Below are positions 33,951-43,492 of a stretch of 64,000 nt of DNA, piece after piece (within the stretch, counting starts at the first letter, position 1; each line of letters begins with the position of its first letter). The position numbers and the translations under genes were made by a program. The notes under the pieces were generated by a model. That model was not told the origin of the DNA, ran no database searches, and saw nothing but the letters and a program-made list of their open reading frames with translations. This DNA is from Butyrivibrio sp. M55 (GTDB lineage Bacteria > Bacillota > Clostridia > Lachnospirales > Lachnospiraceae). The stretch lies in the NCBI RefSeq assembly GCF_900116865.1, contig NZ_FPCD01000005.1, positions 186,001-250,000 on the forward strand. Reading direction: 5' to 3'.

Positions 33951-34904
33951 CTACCTGCTAAGAATTCTTTTTATCTTGCGAAAAGCTTTTCTCATAAATC
34001 TTCCCGCCGTAATATCCAAGTAGTGATAAAGCTTTGATACGGCTGTAATCTTAGGCATTACAAGATGCCTGTATTCATCCATATGCTCAAGAAGATATGC
34101 GGGATAAGTCTCGTCTACCTCGCCTCTTTCAAACTTCGCTGCTCTGCCGAAAATATCCTGTCCGAGAACCAAGTGATCCATGGTCTCCGCAAGAACCTCT
34201 TTGTCATTGTGCTCCTGATGTGCTGCAGCCTTAACCTTGATTCCTATCCTCTTTGCGGGATTGGTCTCTTTGTAGCCACCCATATATCCAAAATGCCATC
34301 CGCCGTCCGCAACTCGTACAGACCTTTCATCCGTTACCGGAATGATATCACGAAGCCTTACAATGCCTTCTTTAGGTATATTATCAAGTGATGTGATTTT
34401 GGTTCCGAGCCACTTTCTGTCTTTTTCAGCTATCTCAGGAAACTCTCCCGTTATGGATAAAAGCTTTCCCGACTTCTCCTCCATGTTCATGTATACATAG
34501 AAGTTTCTCTGAGCCAGATGATAAACCTTGTTCTTGTCAAAATTTTCTATGATATTCTCAAGAACAAACGGATTCGGAATCTCATCGACATCTCCGAAGA
34601 TAAGCACATCATCCGCTGTCGCACCCACTTCTTCAAGTCCGCGTTTTAAGCAGTTCTTTTGATAATAATCTCTTTCATGCGTTGAGATATCCATAGGCGT
34701 ATCATCAACGGTTATATAAACTATCTTGTGAAGATAATCCTTAAAAAGCTCTCTGTTCTTATCAAAACAAAGTTCCTTGGGCTCTCCCGAAAAAGTCACC
34801 GTAGCTTCTTCAATAATGAATTTATCCACGTACTTATCAAGAATTCCAAGCCTAAGCTTTAATATATCAAGTTCGTTGAAAAATGGTATTAAATCATAAA
34901 CCAT
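33951..34904 (-). CDS. GT17 family glycosyltransferase
   Basis: This 317 aa protein starts MVYDLIPFFNELDILKLRLG and has YVDKFIIEEATVTFSGEPK, DVLIFGDVDEIPNP (D-V-D) and GGWHFGYMGG, the pattern of GT17 (beta-1,4-mannosyl-glycoprotein N-acetylglucosaminyltransferase family). In bacteria the family occurs in capsule loci and its specificity is mostly undetermined. It is in the middle of the downstream operon. Confidence 0.88.
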   Translation of the reverse strand: MVYDLIPFFNELDILKLRLGILDKYVDKFIIEEATVTFSGEPKELCFDKNRELFKDYLHKIVYITVDDTPMDISTHERDYYQKNCLKRGLEEVGATADDVLIFGDVDEIPNPFVLENIIENFDKNKVYHLAQRNFYVYMNMEEKSGKLLSITGEFPEIAEKDRKWLGTKITSLDNIPKEGIVRLRDIIPVTDERSVRVADGGWHFGYMGGYKETNPAKRIGIKVKAAAHQEHNDKEVLAETMDHLVLGQDIFGRAAKFERGEVDETYPAYLLEHMDEYRHLVMPKITAVSKLYHYLDITAGRFMRKAFRKIKRILSR

Positions 34905-34907
34905 CTG

Positions 34908-35948
34908 TTATCTCCTACCTACAATCCTCTTGATCGCAGTCTTAACAGTACTTACAAAAGCTTCTCTATACAGATTCTTTCCGCCGTTTACGGTCATAAG
35001 ACTATGAACGTGTATGTCCTCTTCGGGCGCAAAACACGGAAGATCCGTCTCAGAATACTTTTTGTAAAAATCATCTGAAAACAATTCCGAAAGCTTGCTC
35101 TTCTTCTGCCCGTAGGACAATCCTGAGTAAACAATCTTTGCCACCGCAATGGCACAGGTAAGGGATTTTCTCTTATCAAGAACATCAAAGAGATCTGTAA
35201 GCCCCCATTTATCGCCCATTCTGTCGATTTCTCCCCAAACGATCTTCTGGTTATCAAGAAAAGCTTTGTTATAACTTGCAGTCAGACTCTGCTCGTTTCT
35301 TCTGTAATAATAGAGAATCTCATCTATGTAGGCTATCCCGTCGGCTCTGTCGACATACTCCGCAGTCTGCAAAAGATCTTCGCCGTAGTTAAGCCCGATT
35401 CTCTCAACATCTATAAGCGCAATGCTCTTGTGAATACACTTTATCCACATGGCATTCAGGTAATCACCCTTTAGTACAAGCTCTTTAAAAGCCCTCTTCT
35501 CATCTCCGCTGTAGATTTTTCCACTTGTAAAAGAAAAATCTTTAAGCCTTGTATTATCGCCGTCAAGCTCTGTCGCATTGAAAAAAATCAGCTCGGGAGC
35601 ATTTCCTTTTTTCTCATAATCCCTGATAAGGCCTGCGAGCTTTGACAACATTCCCGGAACAAGCTTATCATCCGCATCGAGAGCAAGAATATAGTCGCCT
35701 TTGCTGACCTTTATTCCCTCCTGCCTTGCCTGATAAAGTCCTATCTTTCCTTTGTGGATGACGGAAACATTATCGTTCGCAGCGGCATATTCATCGCATA
35801 TCTCAGGAGTTTTGTCACTCGAACCGTTCTCGGAAAGAATGATCTCAAACATATCCTCGCTATTTACTTGTTGTGCAAGCGCAGAATCAACCGCCTCGCG
35901 GATATACTTCTCACCGTTGCACACGGGAACTATGATTGAAAAGATCAT
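34908..35948 (-). CDS. GT2 family glycosyltransferase
   Basis: This 346 aa protein has FSIIVPVCNGEKYIREAVDS, ILSENGSSDKTPEICDEYA and ILALDADDKLVPGML, with the D-x-D at about residue 94-96. The usual D-D-G-S is replaced by ENGSSD. It is cytoplasmic and of unknown donor. It overlaps the DUF5672 gene by 4 bp. Confidence 0.92.
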   Translation of the reverse strand: MIFSIIVPVCNGEKYIREAVDSALAQQVNSEDMFEIILSENGSSDKTPEICDEYAAANDNVSVIHKGKIGLYQARQEGIKVSKGDYILALDADDKLVPGMLSKLAGLIRDYEKKGNAPELIFFNATELDGDNTRLKDFSFTSGKIYSGDEKRAFKELVLKGDYLNAMWIKCIHKSIALIDVERIGLNYGEDLLQTAEYVDRADGIAYIDEILYYYRRNEQSLTASYNKAFLDNQKIVWGEIDRMGDKWGLTDLFDVLDKRKSLTCAIAVAKIVYSGLSYGQKKSKLSELFSDDFYKKYSETDLPCFAPEEDIHVHSLMTVNGGKNLYREAFVSTVKTAIKRIVGRR

Positions 35949-36706
35949 GTGATGTTATGCTCCTCTTTCCACTTTTTGGTCTTTCTCCAAAACAGGAACG
36001 GTCTGACAGCCATCTTAAAACGCTTCTTCGGGCTGTAAAATCTGGGATAATCCGCATTTTCACCCCACCACTTGTGGAAGATAAACGGCTCTATGCCCTT
36101 ATTCTCAGGCAGCGGATGCTCTCTTCCGAATGTAAGCGCAAGTTCAAAAGGTGCCCACTTAAATCCCTTTTCTTCCATCGCATTCTTGGAATGACAGCAA
36201 ATAAAAATATCTTCGTTGTAAAATCCGTCGTCAACTCTTTCCCACTTAAGGTTGTATTTGGAAGGAAACTCCAAAAGTCTCTTAGACCTTATGGACACAC
36301 TGTTTCCGACTCTGCATATCGTGCCCTTGCTGTCCCTGTAAGCATAATCGTTCTTGGGAAGCGGCCAGGGAGAGCCGATGTAGTCATACTCAAGAAACTC
36401 ATCGTTCCAGTTCTCGGGATGAATAACAAATCCGTCCGCATGAACAAGCAACACAAAATCTGTATTTATGTGGTCTTTAAGTTCATAGACCATTTTGTAA
36501 TTGAATTTATCGATACTGTCGAGCTTTGAAGTATAGCTGAATCTGATATTCTTTGGCAGATAAAAAGGCTTTTTATCCGACACCAGAACAACATCTCCAA
36601 ACTCGATTTCCCTCATGCTGTATTTAAGCGCCTGCACAGTCTCATAGACGTTGACACTCGTCATTGCACAGAGCGTAACCTGAGGGAGCTTAATCTTCTT
36701 TTCCAT
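35945..36706 (-). CDS. DUF5672 family protein, probable glycosyltransferase
   Basis: This 253 aa protein contains PQVTLCAMTSVNVYETVQAL, DFVLLVHADGFVIHPENWND and YDYIGSPWPLP, which match the DUF5672 family. The H-A-D-G segment resembles a GT-A D-x-D site. DUF5672 proteins are found in polysaccharide clusters and are thought to be glycosyltransferases, without a proven reaction that I know of. Confidence 0.8.
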   Translation of the reverse strand: MEKKIKLPQVTLCAMTSVNVYETVQALKYSMREIEFGDVVLVSDKKPFYLPKNIRFSYTSKLDSIDKFNYKMVYELKDHINTDFVLLVHADGFVIHPENWNDEFLEYDYIGSPWPLPKNDYAYRDSKGTICRVGNSVSIRSKRLLEFPSKYNLKWERVDDGFYNEDIFICCHSKNAMEEKGFKWAPFELALTFGREHPLPENKGIEPFIFHKWWGENADYPRFYSPKKRFKMAVRPFLFWRKTKKWKEEHNIT

Positions 36707-36716
36707 TTTGTTCCTC

Positions 36717-37760
36717 TTAATACTGATATCTCTTGATGAGACCTACTCTCTTCTCAAGACTTCTGATAATCTTCTTTAGGTAAAAGGCACCGTACAGGCT
36801 CTTTCTTCTGATTATCTGGCAAAAGAATCTTATCTTGCCGGGTCTTACATTTCTTCTCGCATAAAGCGCCGATCTCTTTTTATATTCCTCAAGTTCCCTG
36901 CGGCACTCATCCGCCTCAAAGATCCTGCCTTTTTTGTCCTGATAATGAAGAAAACTGTATATATTCTGCTCTGAAGACCAGAAACCATCCGAGATATTAT
37001 GTCTTGCCCAGTACTTTGGCGCTATCGCATACTTAAGCTCAGTACTTGAGAGCACCGGCATTATGGAAAAAGATGAATTCGACAAGATCAGATATCTCGC
37101 ATTCTTCAAGGTAACGTAATCTTTTCCCATATCAAAATGATGGCATTCGTACTCGGGAAGCACTTTTCTTGCTGCCTCTTCATCCTCGGTCACCACCATG
37201 AACTTCATATCCGGGTTGATCTTCTTCATATGCTCTATCGCATTTAAGAAGTATTTTCTGTCAAGGTAGAGCTCAGGATGATTCGTATACTCGCCGCCCC
37301 TTATGTTGATGATGCAGAGGTCATCACTTGTATACTCATATGATTCTGCCTCGGGCTTAACCTTGAGCCAGTCTTTTATCTTGTCCCTGTATTTTTCAAA
37401 GTAACTCTCATCCTGAAGATTTCCGTAGATAAGAGTATTGTCCTCAATCTCAAAAAGTCTTTTGTCCGCACCGCTTATGTAACATCCGTTACTCATGTCG
37501 TGCCTTGAATTGCCCATGTAAAGGCGATCGTCCTGCTCATTAAAGATTGTATATTTATCTCTGTCCTCAGGCGGTATCTCTGTTCCAAGATCAATGTCCA
37601 TAAAGTACATTCCCTTGTTTGAGTGAAAAACATTTCCCACCTGACCGGGATTTATGAAACCGAAATCCACACCTTTTTCCTCAGCCATACACCTTGTTAC
37701 GACGTAGAAAAAGAGCTGATTTCCAAGTCCGTATCCTTTTATAAATTCTGTTCCGATCAT
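36717..37760 (-). CDS. GT11-like glycosyltransferase, divergent
   Basis: This 347 aa protein has a GT11-like N-terminus (GTEFIKGYGLGNQLFFYVVT), a modified central motif INIRGGEY in place of H-x-R-R-x-D, and a C-terminal LILSNSSFSIMPVLSS. It is a diverged GT11 relative and may use a sugar other than fucose. It ends with a basic helical tail (RFFCQIIRRKSLYGAFYLKK), which could bind membrane. Confidence 0.75.
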   Translation of the reverse strand: MIGTEFIKGYGLGNQLFFYVVTRCMAEEKGVDFGFINPGQVGNVFHSNKGMYFMDIDLGTEIPPEDRDKYTIFNEQDDRLYMGNSRHDMSNGCYISGADKRLFEIEDNTLIYGNLQDESYFEKYRDKIKDWLKVKPEAESYEYTSDDLCIINIRGGEYTNHPELYLDRKYFLNAIEHMKKINPDMKFMVVTEDEEAARKVLPEYECHHFDMGKDYVTLKNARYLILSNSSFSIMPVLSSTELKYAIAPKYWARHNISDGFWSSEQNIYSFLHYQDKKGRIFEADECRRELEEYKKRSALYARRNVRPGKIRFFCQIIRRKSLYGAFYLKKIIRSLEKRVGLIKRYQY

Positions 37761-37822
37761 AAACTGTTTTCCTTCCGGTGTACCGCCCTAATGCACATAA
37801 GTGCAAGCAAAGCGACATACTG

Positions 37823-39622
37823 TCAATGAATAACGTTTCTACCCTCGAGAGTAGTCTTCGTGATCTTCTCGTCCTTAACCTCATAGATGATGTCGCAGTT
37901 CTCAATAGTATTGAGTCTGTGGGCTATGATGATCATTGTCTTCTTTCCGTGGAAACTGTTGACAGCCTCCATAACGGCAGCCTCCGTCTCGTTATCAAGA
38001 GCACTTGTAGCTTCGTCAAACACAAGTATCTCAGGATTATGATAAAGAGCTCTCGCGATTCCTATACGCTGTCTCTGTCCGCCTGAAAGTCTCACACCTC
38101 TGTCACCAATCTTGGTATCAAGTCCTTCGGGAAGACTTCTGACAAAATCAGCAAGCTGGGCTTCTTCCATAACTTCCCATATTCTGTCTTCATCAATCTT
38201 GTCGGCATCTATACCGAATGCGATATTCTCTCTTATAGACTCATCAACCATGTAGATTGTCTGAGGAATATAACCTATCTGCGCAAGCCATGAATCGTAG
38301 TTACTGAATATATTGCTTCCGTCGCAGAGAATCTCACCGCTCTGCACATGCAAAAGGCCGAGGATAATATCCACAACAGTTGATTTACCTGCGCCCGAAG
38401 GTCCGATAATACCGACTGATTTTCCCTTTGGAACAATCATATTTGCCCCGCTGAATATATTTGTCTCAGCATCGGGATATGCAAATGTGATATCTTTTAT
38501 CTCAATCTCTTTTTCCAAATGAAGCTCAGGACCTGCGATTGCAGCTCTCTCTGCTCTCATCGCCTTGTCCATCTTCATTGAATCGGTAAGATTATTATAA
38601 ACAAAATCAAGGCTGTACTGGTTGTAAGCAATCTCAGCAAGGTACGTGTTTATCCTGTTTACGGCAGGCATGATCCTAACTGCCGCAAGTCCGATTGCTC
38701 CCATCTGTACAAACACATCCTTCGGATTTCCTTTTGTTAACATCGAATATAAGATATATACCAGAATAACCGTCACAAACATAGTCTCTATAAGGATTCT
38801 TGGAATATTGTTCATAACGGCATAGTCTCTTGCAAGATCCGCGCCAACTTTTCCGGATTCATAGTAATTCCTTATAAAGAAATCCTGTCTGTTAAGTACT
38901 TTTACATCCTTAAGTCCGTATATTGCCTGAAGTCGCCATTTTGCAATTCTTGACTGCGTCTCCTGATTCTCTCTTCCAATCTTATTAAGCCTTGGTTTAA
39001 GCAATTTGGTATTGAAAATTGTCAAAAGAATAAAAACAGTCACGCAGATGACAGTCATCATAGGATTCATGATAAGTATTACCGCGCCGAGACCTATAGA
39101 AACGATCAGCTCTGTTGACAGTGATAAGAGTGACAACATTAACGTAAATGTTCTTGGAATATCACTGTCTGTTATTCTGAAAACAGTGGGAATATCGGCT
39201 CCGAGATAGTCCTCATACGGTCTGTTAAGGAACTCTCTCATAACCCTGCTGATCATGTCATTTCTGGCACGCGTTATAAACGTATTCTGCCTATGGATAA
39301 GAAATATCTGATATGCGTTCTTGACCAAAAACAAAACGATCATTGCCACTGCAAGTTTTTTGGCAAATTCGGCATCGACGCCGAGATTAAAGAACTCCAC
39401 AATGTGCCTCAGCACACTGTACTGATCGATAACATCCTGCATAGCGTTCGGGTCTATAATTCCCGACATAACAGGAATCATCATTGAAACGCTGAATGTC
39501 TCAAAAATACCCCCAATGAGTATAAGGACAGCCAATACAACCAACTGTCCCTTTTGCTTTCTATCAAATATATATCTGAGTTTTGAAAATAAACTGACTT
39601 TTTTATTATCGGTGTTACTCAT
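37823..39622 (-). CDS. ABC transporter, fused permease and ATPase, PglK/MsbA-like flippase
   Basis: This 599 aa protein has about six membrane segments in residues 20-330 and a nucleotide-binding domain after 370, with Walker A GPSGAGKST (407-415), the LSGGQRQRIGIARAL signature and ILVFDEATSALDN. It resembles PglK-type exporters of lipid-linked oligosaccharides. It is encoded with a Wzx flippase in the same operon, so one may serve a different intermediate. Confidence 0.88.
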   Translation of the reverse strand: MSNTDNKKVSLFSKLRYIFDRKQKGQLVVLAVLILIGGIFETFSVSMMIPVMSGIIDPNAMQDVIDQYSVLRHIVEFFNLGVDAEFAKKLAVAMIVLFLVKNAYQIFLIHRQNTFITRARNDMISRVMREFLNRPYEDYLGADIPTVFRITDSDIPRTFTLMLSLLSLSTELIVSIGLGAVILIMNPMMTVICVTVFILLTIFNTKLLKPRLNKIGRENQETQSRIAKWRLQAIYGLKDVKVLNRQDFFIRNYYESGKVGADLARDYAVMNNIPRILIETMFVTVILVYILYSMLTKGNPKDVFVQMGAIGLAAVRIMPAVNRINTYLAEIAYNQYSLDFVYNNLTDSMKMDKAMRAERAAIAGPELHLEKEIEIKDITFAYPDAETNIFSGANMIVPKGKSVGIIGPSGAGKSTVVDIILGLLHVQSGEILCDGSNIFSNYDSWLAQIGYIPQTIYMVDESIRENIAFGIDADKIDEDRIWEVMEEAQLADFVRSLPEGLDTKIGDRGVRLSGGQRQRIGIARALYHNPEILVFDEATSALDNETEAAVMEAVNSFHGKKTMIIIAHRLNTIENCDIIYEVKDEKITKTTLEGRNVIH

Positions 39623-39659
39623 AATCTGTACGTTTTCTTGTCTTCCTCTTTTGTATTAT

Positions 39660-40532
39660 TTAGATCGCGATCTTTGTCATTCTGTCCGTGTAGACATCGT
39701 CCATGTCTTTATTGTTTATCCACTTGGACGGAGCAAGTATTAGCTTATCCGGTGTGTCATTAAGCCATGCGGCCCACCAGCTGAAAGAGCTGTTTGCTAT
39801 AATGTGGTGTTTACACCTGCTCATAAGCATCATCTCGGCTATATCGGTGCCTTCGCCCTCTTCAAGTTCCACAACATTGAAATTGGGTCCCTTGAAATGC
39901 TCCTTGCACCACTTCTTGTCATCGGTAAAGATAAAGAATACTGCGTCAGGGTATTCCTTGATAATCTTATTTACCGCATCTTTGTAATACTTTTCAGAAC
40001 ACAGATTATGAACCGGCTTGTGTTCCGCATCAATATAATCGGTTCTTCTGACATGAAGGCTGACTGATTCGCAGCACTCAATCTGCTGAAGCACGGACCA
40101 GCTTACTGCGTCACTCATAAGCTCCTGAGGTCTCTTCTCAAAAGCATGTCTGATATCCCTGATATCATTCTCTTCTGCAAAATACTTATCACTCTGCCAA
40201 TATCCCACAAGATAGGCATCTTCAAGTTCAAGTATCCTGGGATCGAATCTTCCCGACACTTCATCTATCCTGAATGTTTTTCTGCCTGTAAGCTTTCTTC
40301 TGATACGGCTGAAAATGTCCATCTTGGAATCCGTAAGTGCGACAATCTCATCCTTTGTTGCTTTATCATAATTTATGCCATATCCCGAAAGAACCGGAAC
40401 TCTGAGCTTGTCATTTACAAATCCCGTCTCATCATCAATCTTTACGGTCTTGCCTCTGTTTTTCAGTGCTGTATACAGCGCATATTGGAACATCTGGTTA
40501 CCCAGACCGCCCTTAAGTTGAATGATAATCAT
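39660..40532 (-). CDS. GT11 alpha-1,2-fucosyltransferase family protein
   Basis: This 290 aa protein is the first gene of the downstream operon. It has the three GT11 motifs: IIIQLKGGLGNQMFQYALYT, SLHVRRTDYIDAEH and MSRCKHHIIANSSFSWWAAW. It is more typical than the other two GT11-like copies in this locus. Its ATG is about 50 nt from a strong sigma-A promoter. Confidence 0.93.
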   Translation of the reverse strand: MIIIQLKGGLGNQMFQYALYTALKNRGKTVKIDDETGFVNDKLRVPVLSGYGINYDKATKDEIVALTDSKMDIFSRIRRKLTGRKTFRIDEVSGRFDPRILELEDAYLVGYWQSDKYFAEENDIRDIRHAFEKRPQELMSDAVSWSVLQQIECCESVSLHVRRTDYIDAEHKPVHNLCSEKYYKDAVNKIIKEYPDAVFFIFTDDKKWCKEHFKGPNFNVVELEEGEGTDIAEMMLMSRCKHHIIANSSFSWWAAWLNDTPDKLILAPSKWINNKDMDDVYTDRMTKIAI

Positions 40533-40588
40533 ACACCCTCCGATTGAAGCTCCCTGTATAGCATCTAATTTATTGCATACACTACATC

Positions 40589-40617
40589 ATTATAACCTAG
40601 AATGCGTTTATTCTCAA
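40589..40617 (-). promoter_or_regulatory. Sigma-A promoter of the downstream polysaccharide operon
   Basis: TTGAGA (40612-40617), 17 bp, TATAAT (40589-40594) on the minus strand, directly after a terminator. It should drive the operon from 40.5 to 25.5 kb. Confidence 0.8.
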
Positions 40618-40626
40618 ATATATGCA

Positions 40627-40665
40627 ATAAAAATACAGCCCCTGTAAGTAAATCAAGAGCTGTAT
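40627..40665 (-). terminator. Terminator ending the upstream polysaccharide operon
   Basis: ATACAGC / GCTGTAT stem (arms 40659-40665 and 40633-40639), followed by TTTTTATT on the minus strand, 22 bp after the SGNH gene. Confidence 0.75.
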
Positions 40666-40686
40666 CTTAAAACCTATATTATCATC

Positions 40687-41871
40687 TCAGCCTTCTGCAG
40701 CAGCCTCGCCGGCATCTTCCGCGTCTTCATTCCCTTCAAGCTTCCAATAATCTCCGTTCGCTATTCTTTCGCGGATCTTATCTTCATCGCGGGAGAGTTC
40801 TTCAATCCAGAGGTCGTAGGACTTCTTCCAGGAATTGTAACTGCGGCCGTGTCTTCTGTCGTGCTTACCGAGTTTGCCGGTCTGAACATAATTCTCTGAC
40901 AGGTATTCTTCAAACCAAGCCGTCACTTTGTCTGCTCCGACAATATTCACATGAGTTCCGCCGTCCTTGTAATCGGTAGCCTCATCAAATCCAATCTCAT
41001 CAAGATGCTGATTCATATCCAAGAAATTGTAGCCTCTCTCTGTCACATAATCCCTGATGTAATTGATTTTCTTCTGCTCCTCTTCGCTTACGGTAAACGG
41101 AACGATAATAAAAAGCGCATCCTTATTATGCTTCCTAAGGCATGAAATAAGATCTGCCAAATACTCTTCCTGCTCCGGAGGCATCTTCTCTACATCCGTA
41201 ACACTGTGACAGTTCTCTTTTTCTGCAGGACCAACCATATCAGAAGGAGTAAAACCTTTCAGATCATCGGGATATTCATAGAAAAACGTACGAAACTGAC
41301 TCCACATTATAAGCGTCTTCCAATTGGAATGATACTTGAAAATATCAAAATAAAAGTTAATAGGCTTATAGTCCGCAATCATTTTGCCATCATCATCGTA
41401 TTCGGCATTTTCCGGCTTAACCATCGCGCTTATGGCACGAATTCTGTTGAGGGAATACTTCATATTATCGGTAACTTCCCTGGTATGTCCCATATTCTTA
41501 CCTCTATCCGCATTGATAAGATTCTCGTCTTCCGACTTCCACATCTTCATTTCGAAAATAAAAAGATCGGGATCCTGTGTCTTTAATGTCTCTTCCACAA
41601 GATACTTTGCCGCAACGGGTCTTTGCATGTTTGTAGAAAGAGGATACATGGTTATTCCCATCTCAGCATAGATCCTTGGTGTCGCGATACAGTAAGGAAC
41701 AGGGCTTGAACCGATAACTACAGCGTCTATCGTATTCTTCTTTTCCGCATAAAAACCCACAAACCTATCCTTCGCATCACCGTTGGTCCTGATACAGTAG
41801 GTAATATGAGGGATAAGCCACATGACCGCCGCTATGAAAATTATTATCTTACATATCTGTTTCTTACTCAT
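40687..41871 (-). CDS. Membrane-anchored SGNH-fold protein, partner of the MBOAT acyltransferase
   Basis: This 394 aa protein has an N-terminal membrane anchor (about 8-26) and an extracytoplasmic SGNH/DltD-AlgX-like domain: VVIGSSPVPYC (Ser55 or Ser56), and a YKDGGTHVN motif (D303, H307). An acidic tail (EGNEDAEDAGEAAAEG) closes it. Such proteins complete the transfer of acyl groups to polymers outside the membrane, as DltD does for D-alanine. It is directly downstream of the MBOAT gene and is the last gene of the upstream operon. Confidence 0.75.
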   Translation of the reverse strand: MSKKQICKIIIFIAAVMWLIPHITYCIRTNGDAKDRFVGFYAEKKNTIDAVVIGSSPVPYCIATPRIYAEMGITMYPLSTNMQRPVAAKYLVEETLKTQDPDLFIFEMKMWKSEDENLINADRGKNMGHTREVTDNMKYSLNRIRAISAMVKPENAEYDDDGKMIADYKPINFYFDIFKYHSNWKTLIMWSQFRTFFYEYPDDLKGFTPSDMVGPAEKENCHSVTDVEKMPPEQEEYLADLISCLRKHNKDALFIIVPFTVSEEEQKKINYIRDYVTERGYNFLDMNQHLDEIGFDEATDYKDGGTHVNIVGADKVTAWFEEYLSENYVQTGKLGKHDRRHGRSYNSWKKSYDLWIEELSRDEDKIRERIANGDYWKLEGNEDAEDAGEAAAEG

Positions 41872-41930
41872 AGTTTTTTATCTAAAATCCTTATAAATCA
41901 ATAACAGGCACTTCTATAACTAAATCCTTT

Positions 41931-43484
41931 TTAAAAATCATCATAAATCGAATCCGCAGGATTAAATCCGGGTCCGTACTCAGCGAGTAAAAGCACGGTG
42001 AAAAACAGCGCAAGATACACAATCCACCTGATCACAAGCTTCTTGGATGCAATGTACTCCCTTAAGCTTGAATATCCTTCAAACCTGCTGCCTGTGATCT
42101 TACCGTCACGCGAAAGCTCCATCTTATACTGAATAGTAGAAACCGTAATGAGCACAGCAAGTGATACAAGCAATACTCCCCACTCATAAATACTAAGTCC
42201 CAGATTCAGTAAACTACCGTCAACAAAAATCTGCGGATTAAACGCACACACACTTCTTTTAAGTAATCCGAACGCATGCGGAATACTTTTTGATCTAAAA
42301 AACAAGTCTCCGATGCATACAAAGAAAAATGTTCTCACAACCCTGAATCCGTTTGCAAATTTACTCTGCATATTGATGTGCATCTTCTTTTCAAAAAGCC
42401 ATGTAAAGAACGGAAGCGTCACTTCTCCGAGCACGATATATGCCCAGTGCAAAAGACCTGAACCTATAACAAACGTTGCCTCTCCACCGTGCCATAAACC
42501 AACCGAGAACCACAGGATAAACATTGCAACGTAGGTGGTGAACTGCTTTCCTTTCTTTTTACCAAAGATCTTTTTGAGCGTTTTTCCAAGCCCCATTATC
42601 ATCTTGGTACGAAGAAGCGGGTAAAAGACATTGTCCTTCATCCAGATTCCGAGCGTAGCGTGCCATCTTCTCCAATATTCGCTTATGTTCTTAGCAAAGA
42701 AAGGCGTCGTAAAGTTCTCGGGAAGAATGATTCCAAGCATCTCGGACAAACCGATCACAATATCTATTCCACCCGAAAAATTCGTATATAACTCAAACGC
42801 AAAACACACAGTACCCAGCCAGATATATGCTCCCGAGTACTCCGCATCAATTGCATAGATCTCATCAACTACAGTGTGAAGTCTCTGTGATATAACAAGC
42901 ATCTTAAAGAAGCCCCAAAGCATTCTCTGAGCTCCGAATGTAAGATTCTTAAAATCAGCTTTGTGATATTCAAACAACTGCCCACTGTGTTCACGGGTTT
43001 TTATAATAGGTCCCTGAACCACAAGCGGAAAGAACATACCAATGAGCGTTGTCTCAAGAAGACTGTCTCTTCTGACTCCGATGCCGTTATAAACTTCAAT
43101 AAAGTATCCCAAAAGAATAAAAGTATAGAATGAAAGTCCCGTAGGAGGTGTAATACCGCCCCCCGTTATGAACTTATAGAACTTAAATACGATAAGTATT
43201 CCCAGAAGAACCGCAAGCTCCGCAAAAAGAATCAGCCTTCTTTTTGCAAGCTCTTCTTCGCCCGTTTGGGACAAAAGCTTTAAAAGTCCCCATGTCGTAA
43301 ACGAGGCTGCAAGCGGAAATATGATCTGTACATAGTTTCCCTTTGAAGAAAACAAATAGAAGATGACGCTCGCAACAAGGAGCACCACCCACTGACCTCT
43401 TTTTTTAAACAAAAGAGGCACCGTATAATATGCAATTAACACCAGTGCAAAAAAGCACAGAAAATAAAACGAAGTTATACTCAT
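41931..43484 (-). CDS. MBOAT family O-acyltransferase (AlgI/DltB-like)
   Basis: This 517 aa protein has about ten membrane segments and the MBOAT signatures SEYWRRWHATLGIWMKDNVF (271-275 for WRRWH) and SVGLWHGGEATFV, with the catalytic histidine at H332. MBOATs of this class pass acyl groups across the membrane to a polysaccharide; the acyl donor may be an acyl carrier protein, as for DltB. An acyl carrier protein, a VOC protein and an FkbH-like protein are encoded upstream in the same operon. Confidence 0.92.
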   Translation of the reverse strand: MSITSFYFLCFFALVLIAYYTVPLLFKKRGQWVVLLVASVIFYLFSSKGNYVQIIFPLAASFTTWGLLKLLSQTGEEELAKRRLILFAELAVLLGILIVFKFYKFITGGGITPPTGLSFYTFILLGYFIEVYNGIGVRRDSLLETTLIGMFFPLVVQGPIIKTREHSGQLFEYHKADFKNLTFGAQRMLWGFFKMLVISQRLHTVVDEIYAIDAEYSGAYIWLGTVCFAFELYTNFSGGIDIVIGLSEMLGIILPENFTTPFFAKNISEYWRRWHATLGIWMKDNVFYPLLRTKMIMGLGKTLKKIFGKKKGKQFTTYVAMFILWFSVGLWHGGEATFVIGSGLLHWAYIVLGEVTLPFFTWLFEKKMHINMQSKFANGFRVVRTFFFVCIGDLFFRSKSIPHAFGLLKRSVCAFNPQIFVDGSLLNLGLSIYEWGVLLVSLAVLITVSTIQYKMELSRDGKITGSRFEGYSSLREYIASKKLVIRWIVYLALFFTVLLLAEYGPGFNPADSIYDDF

Positions 43485-43492
43485 AAATAAAC

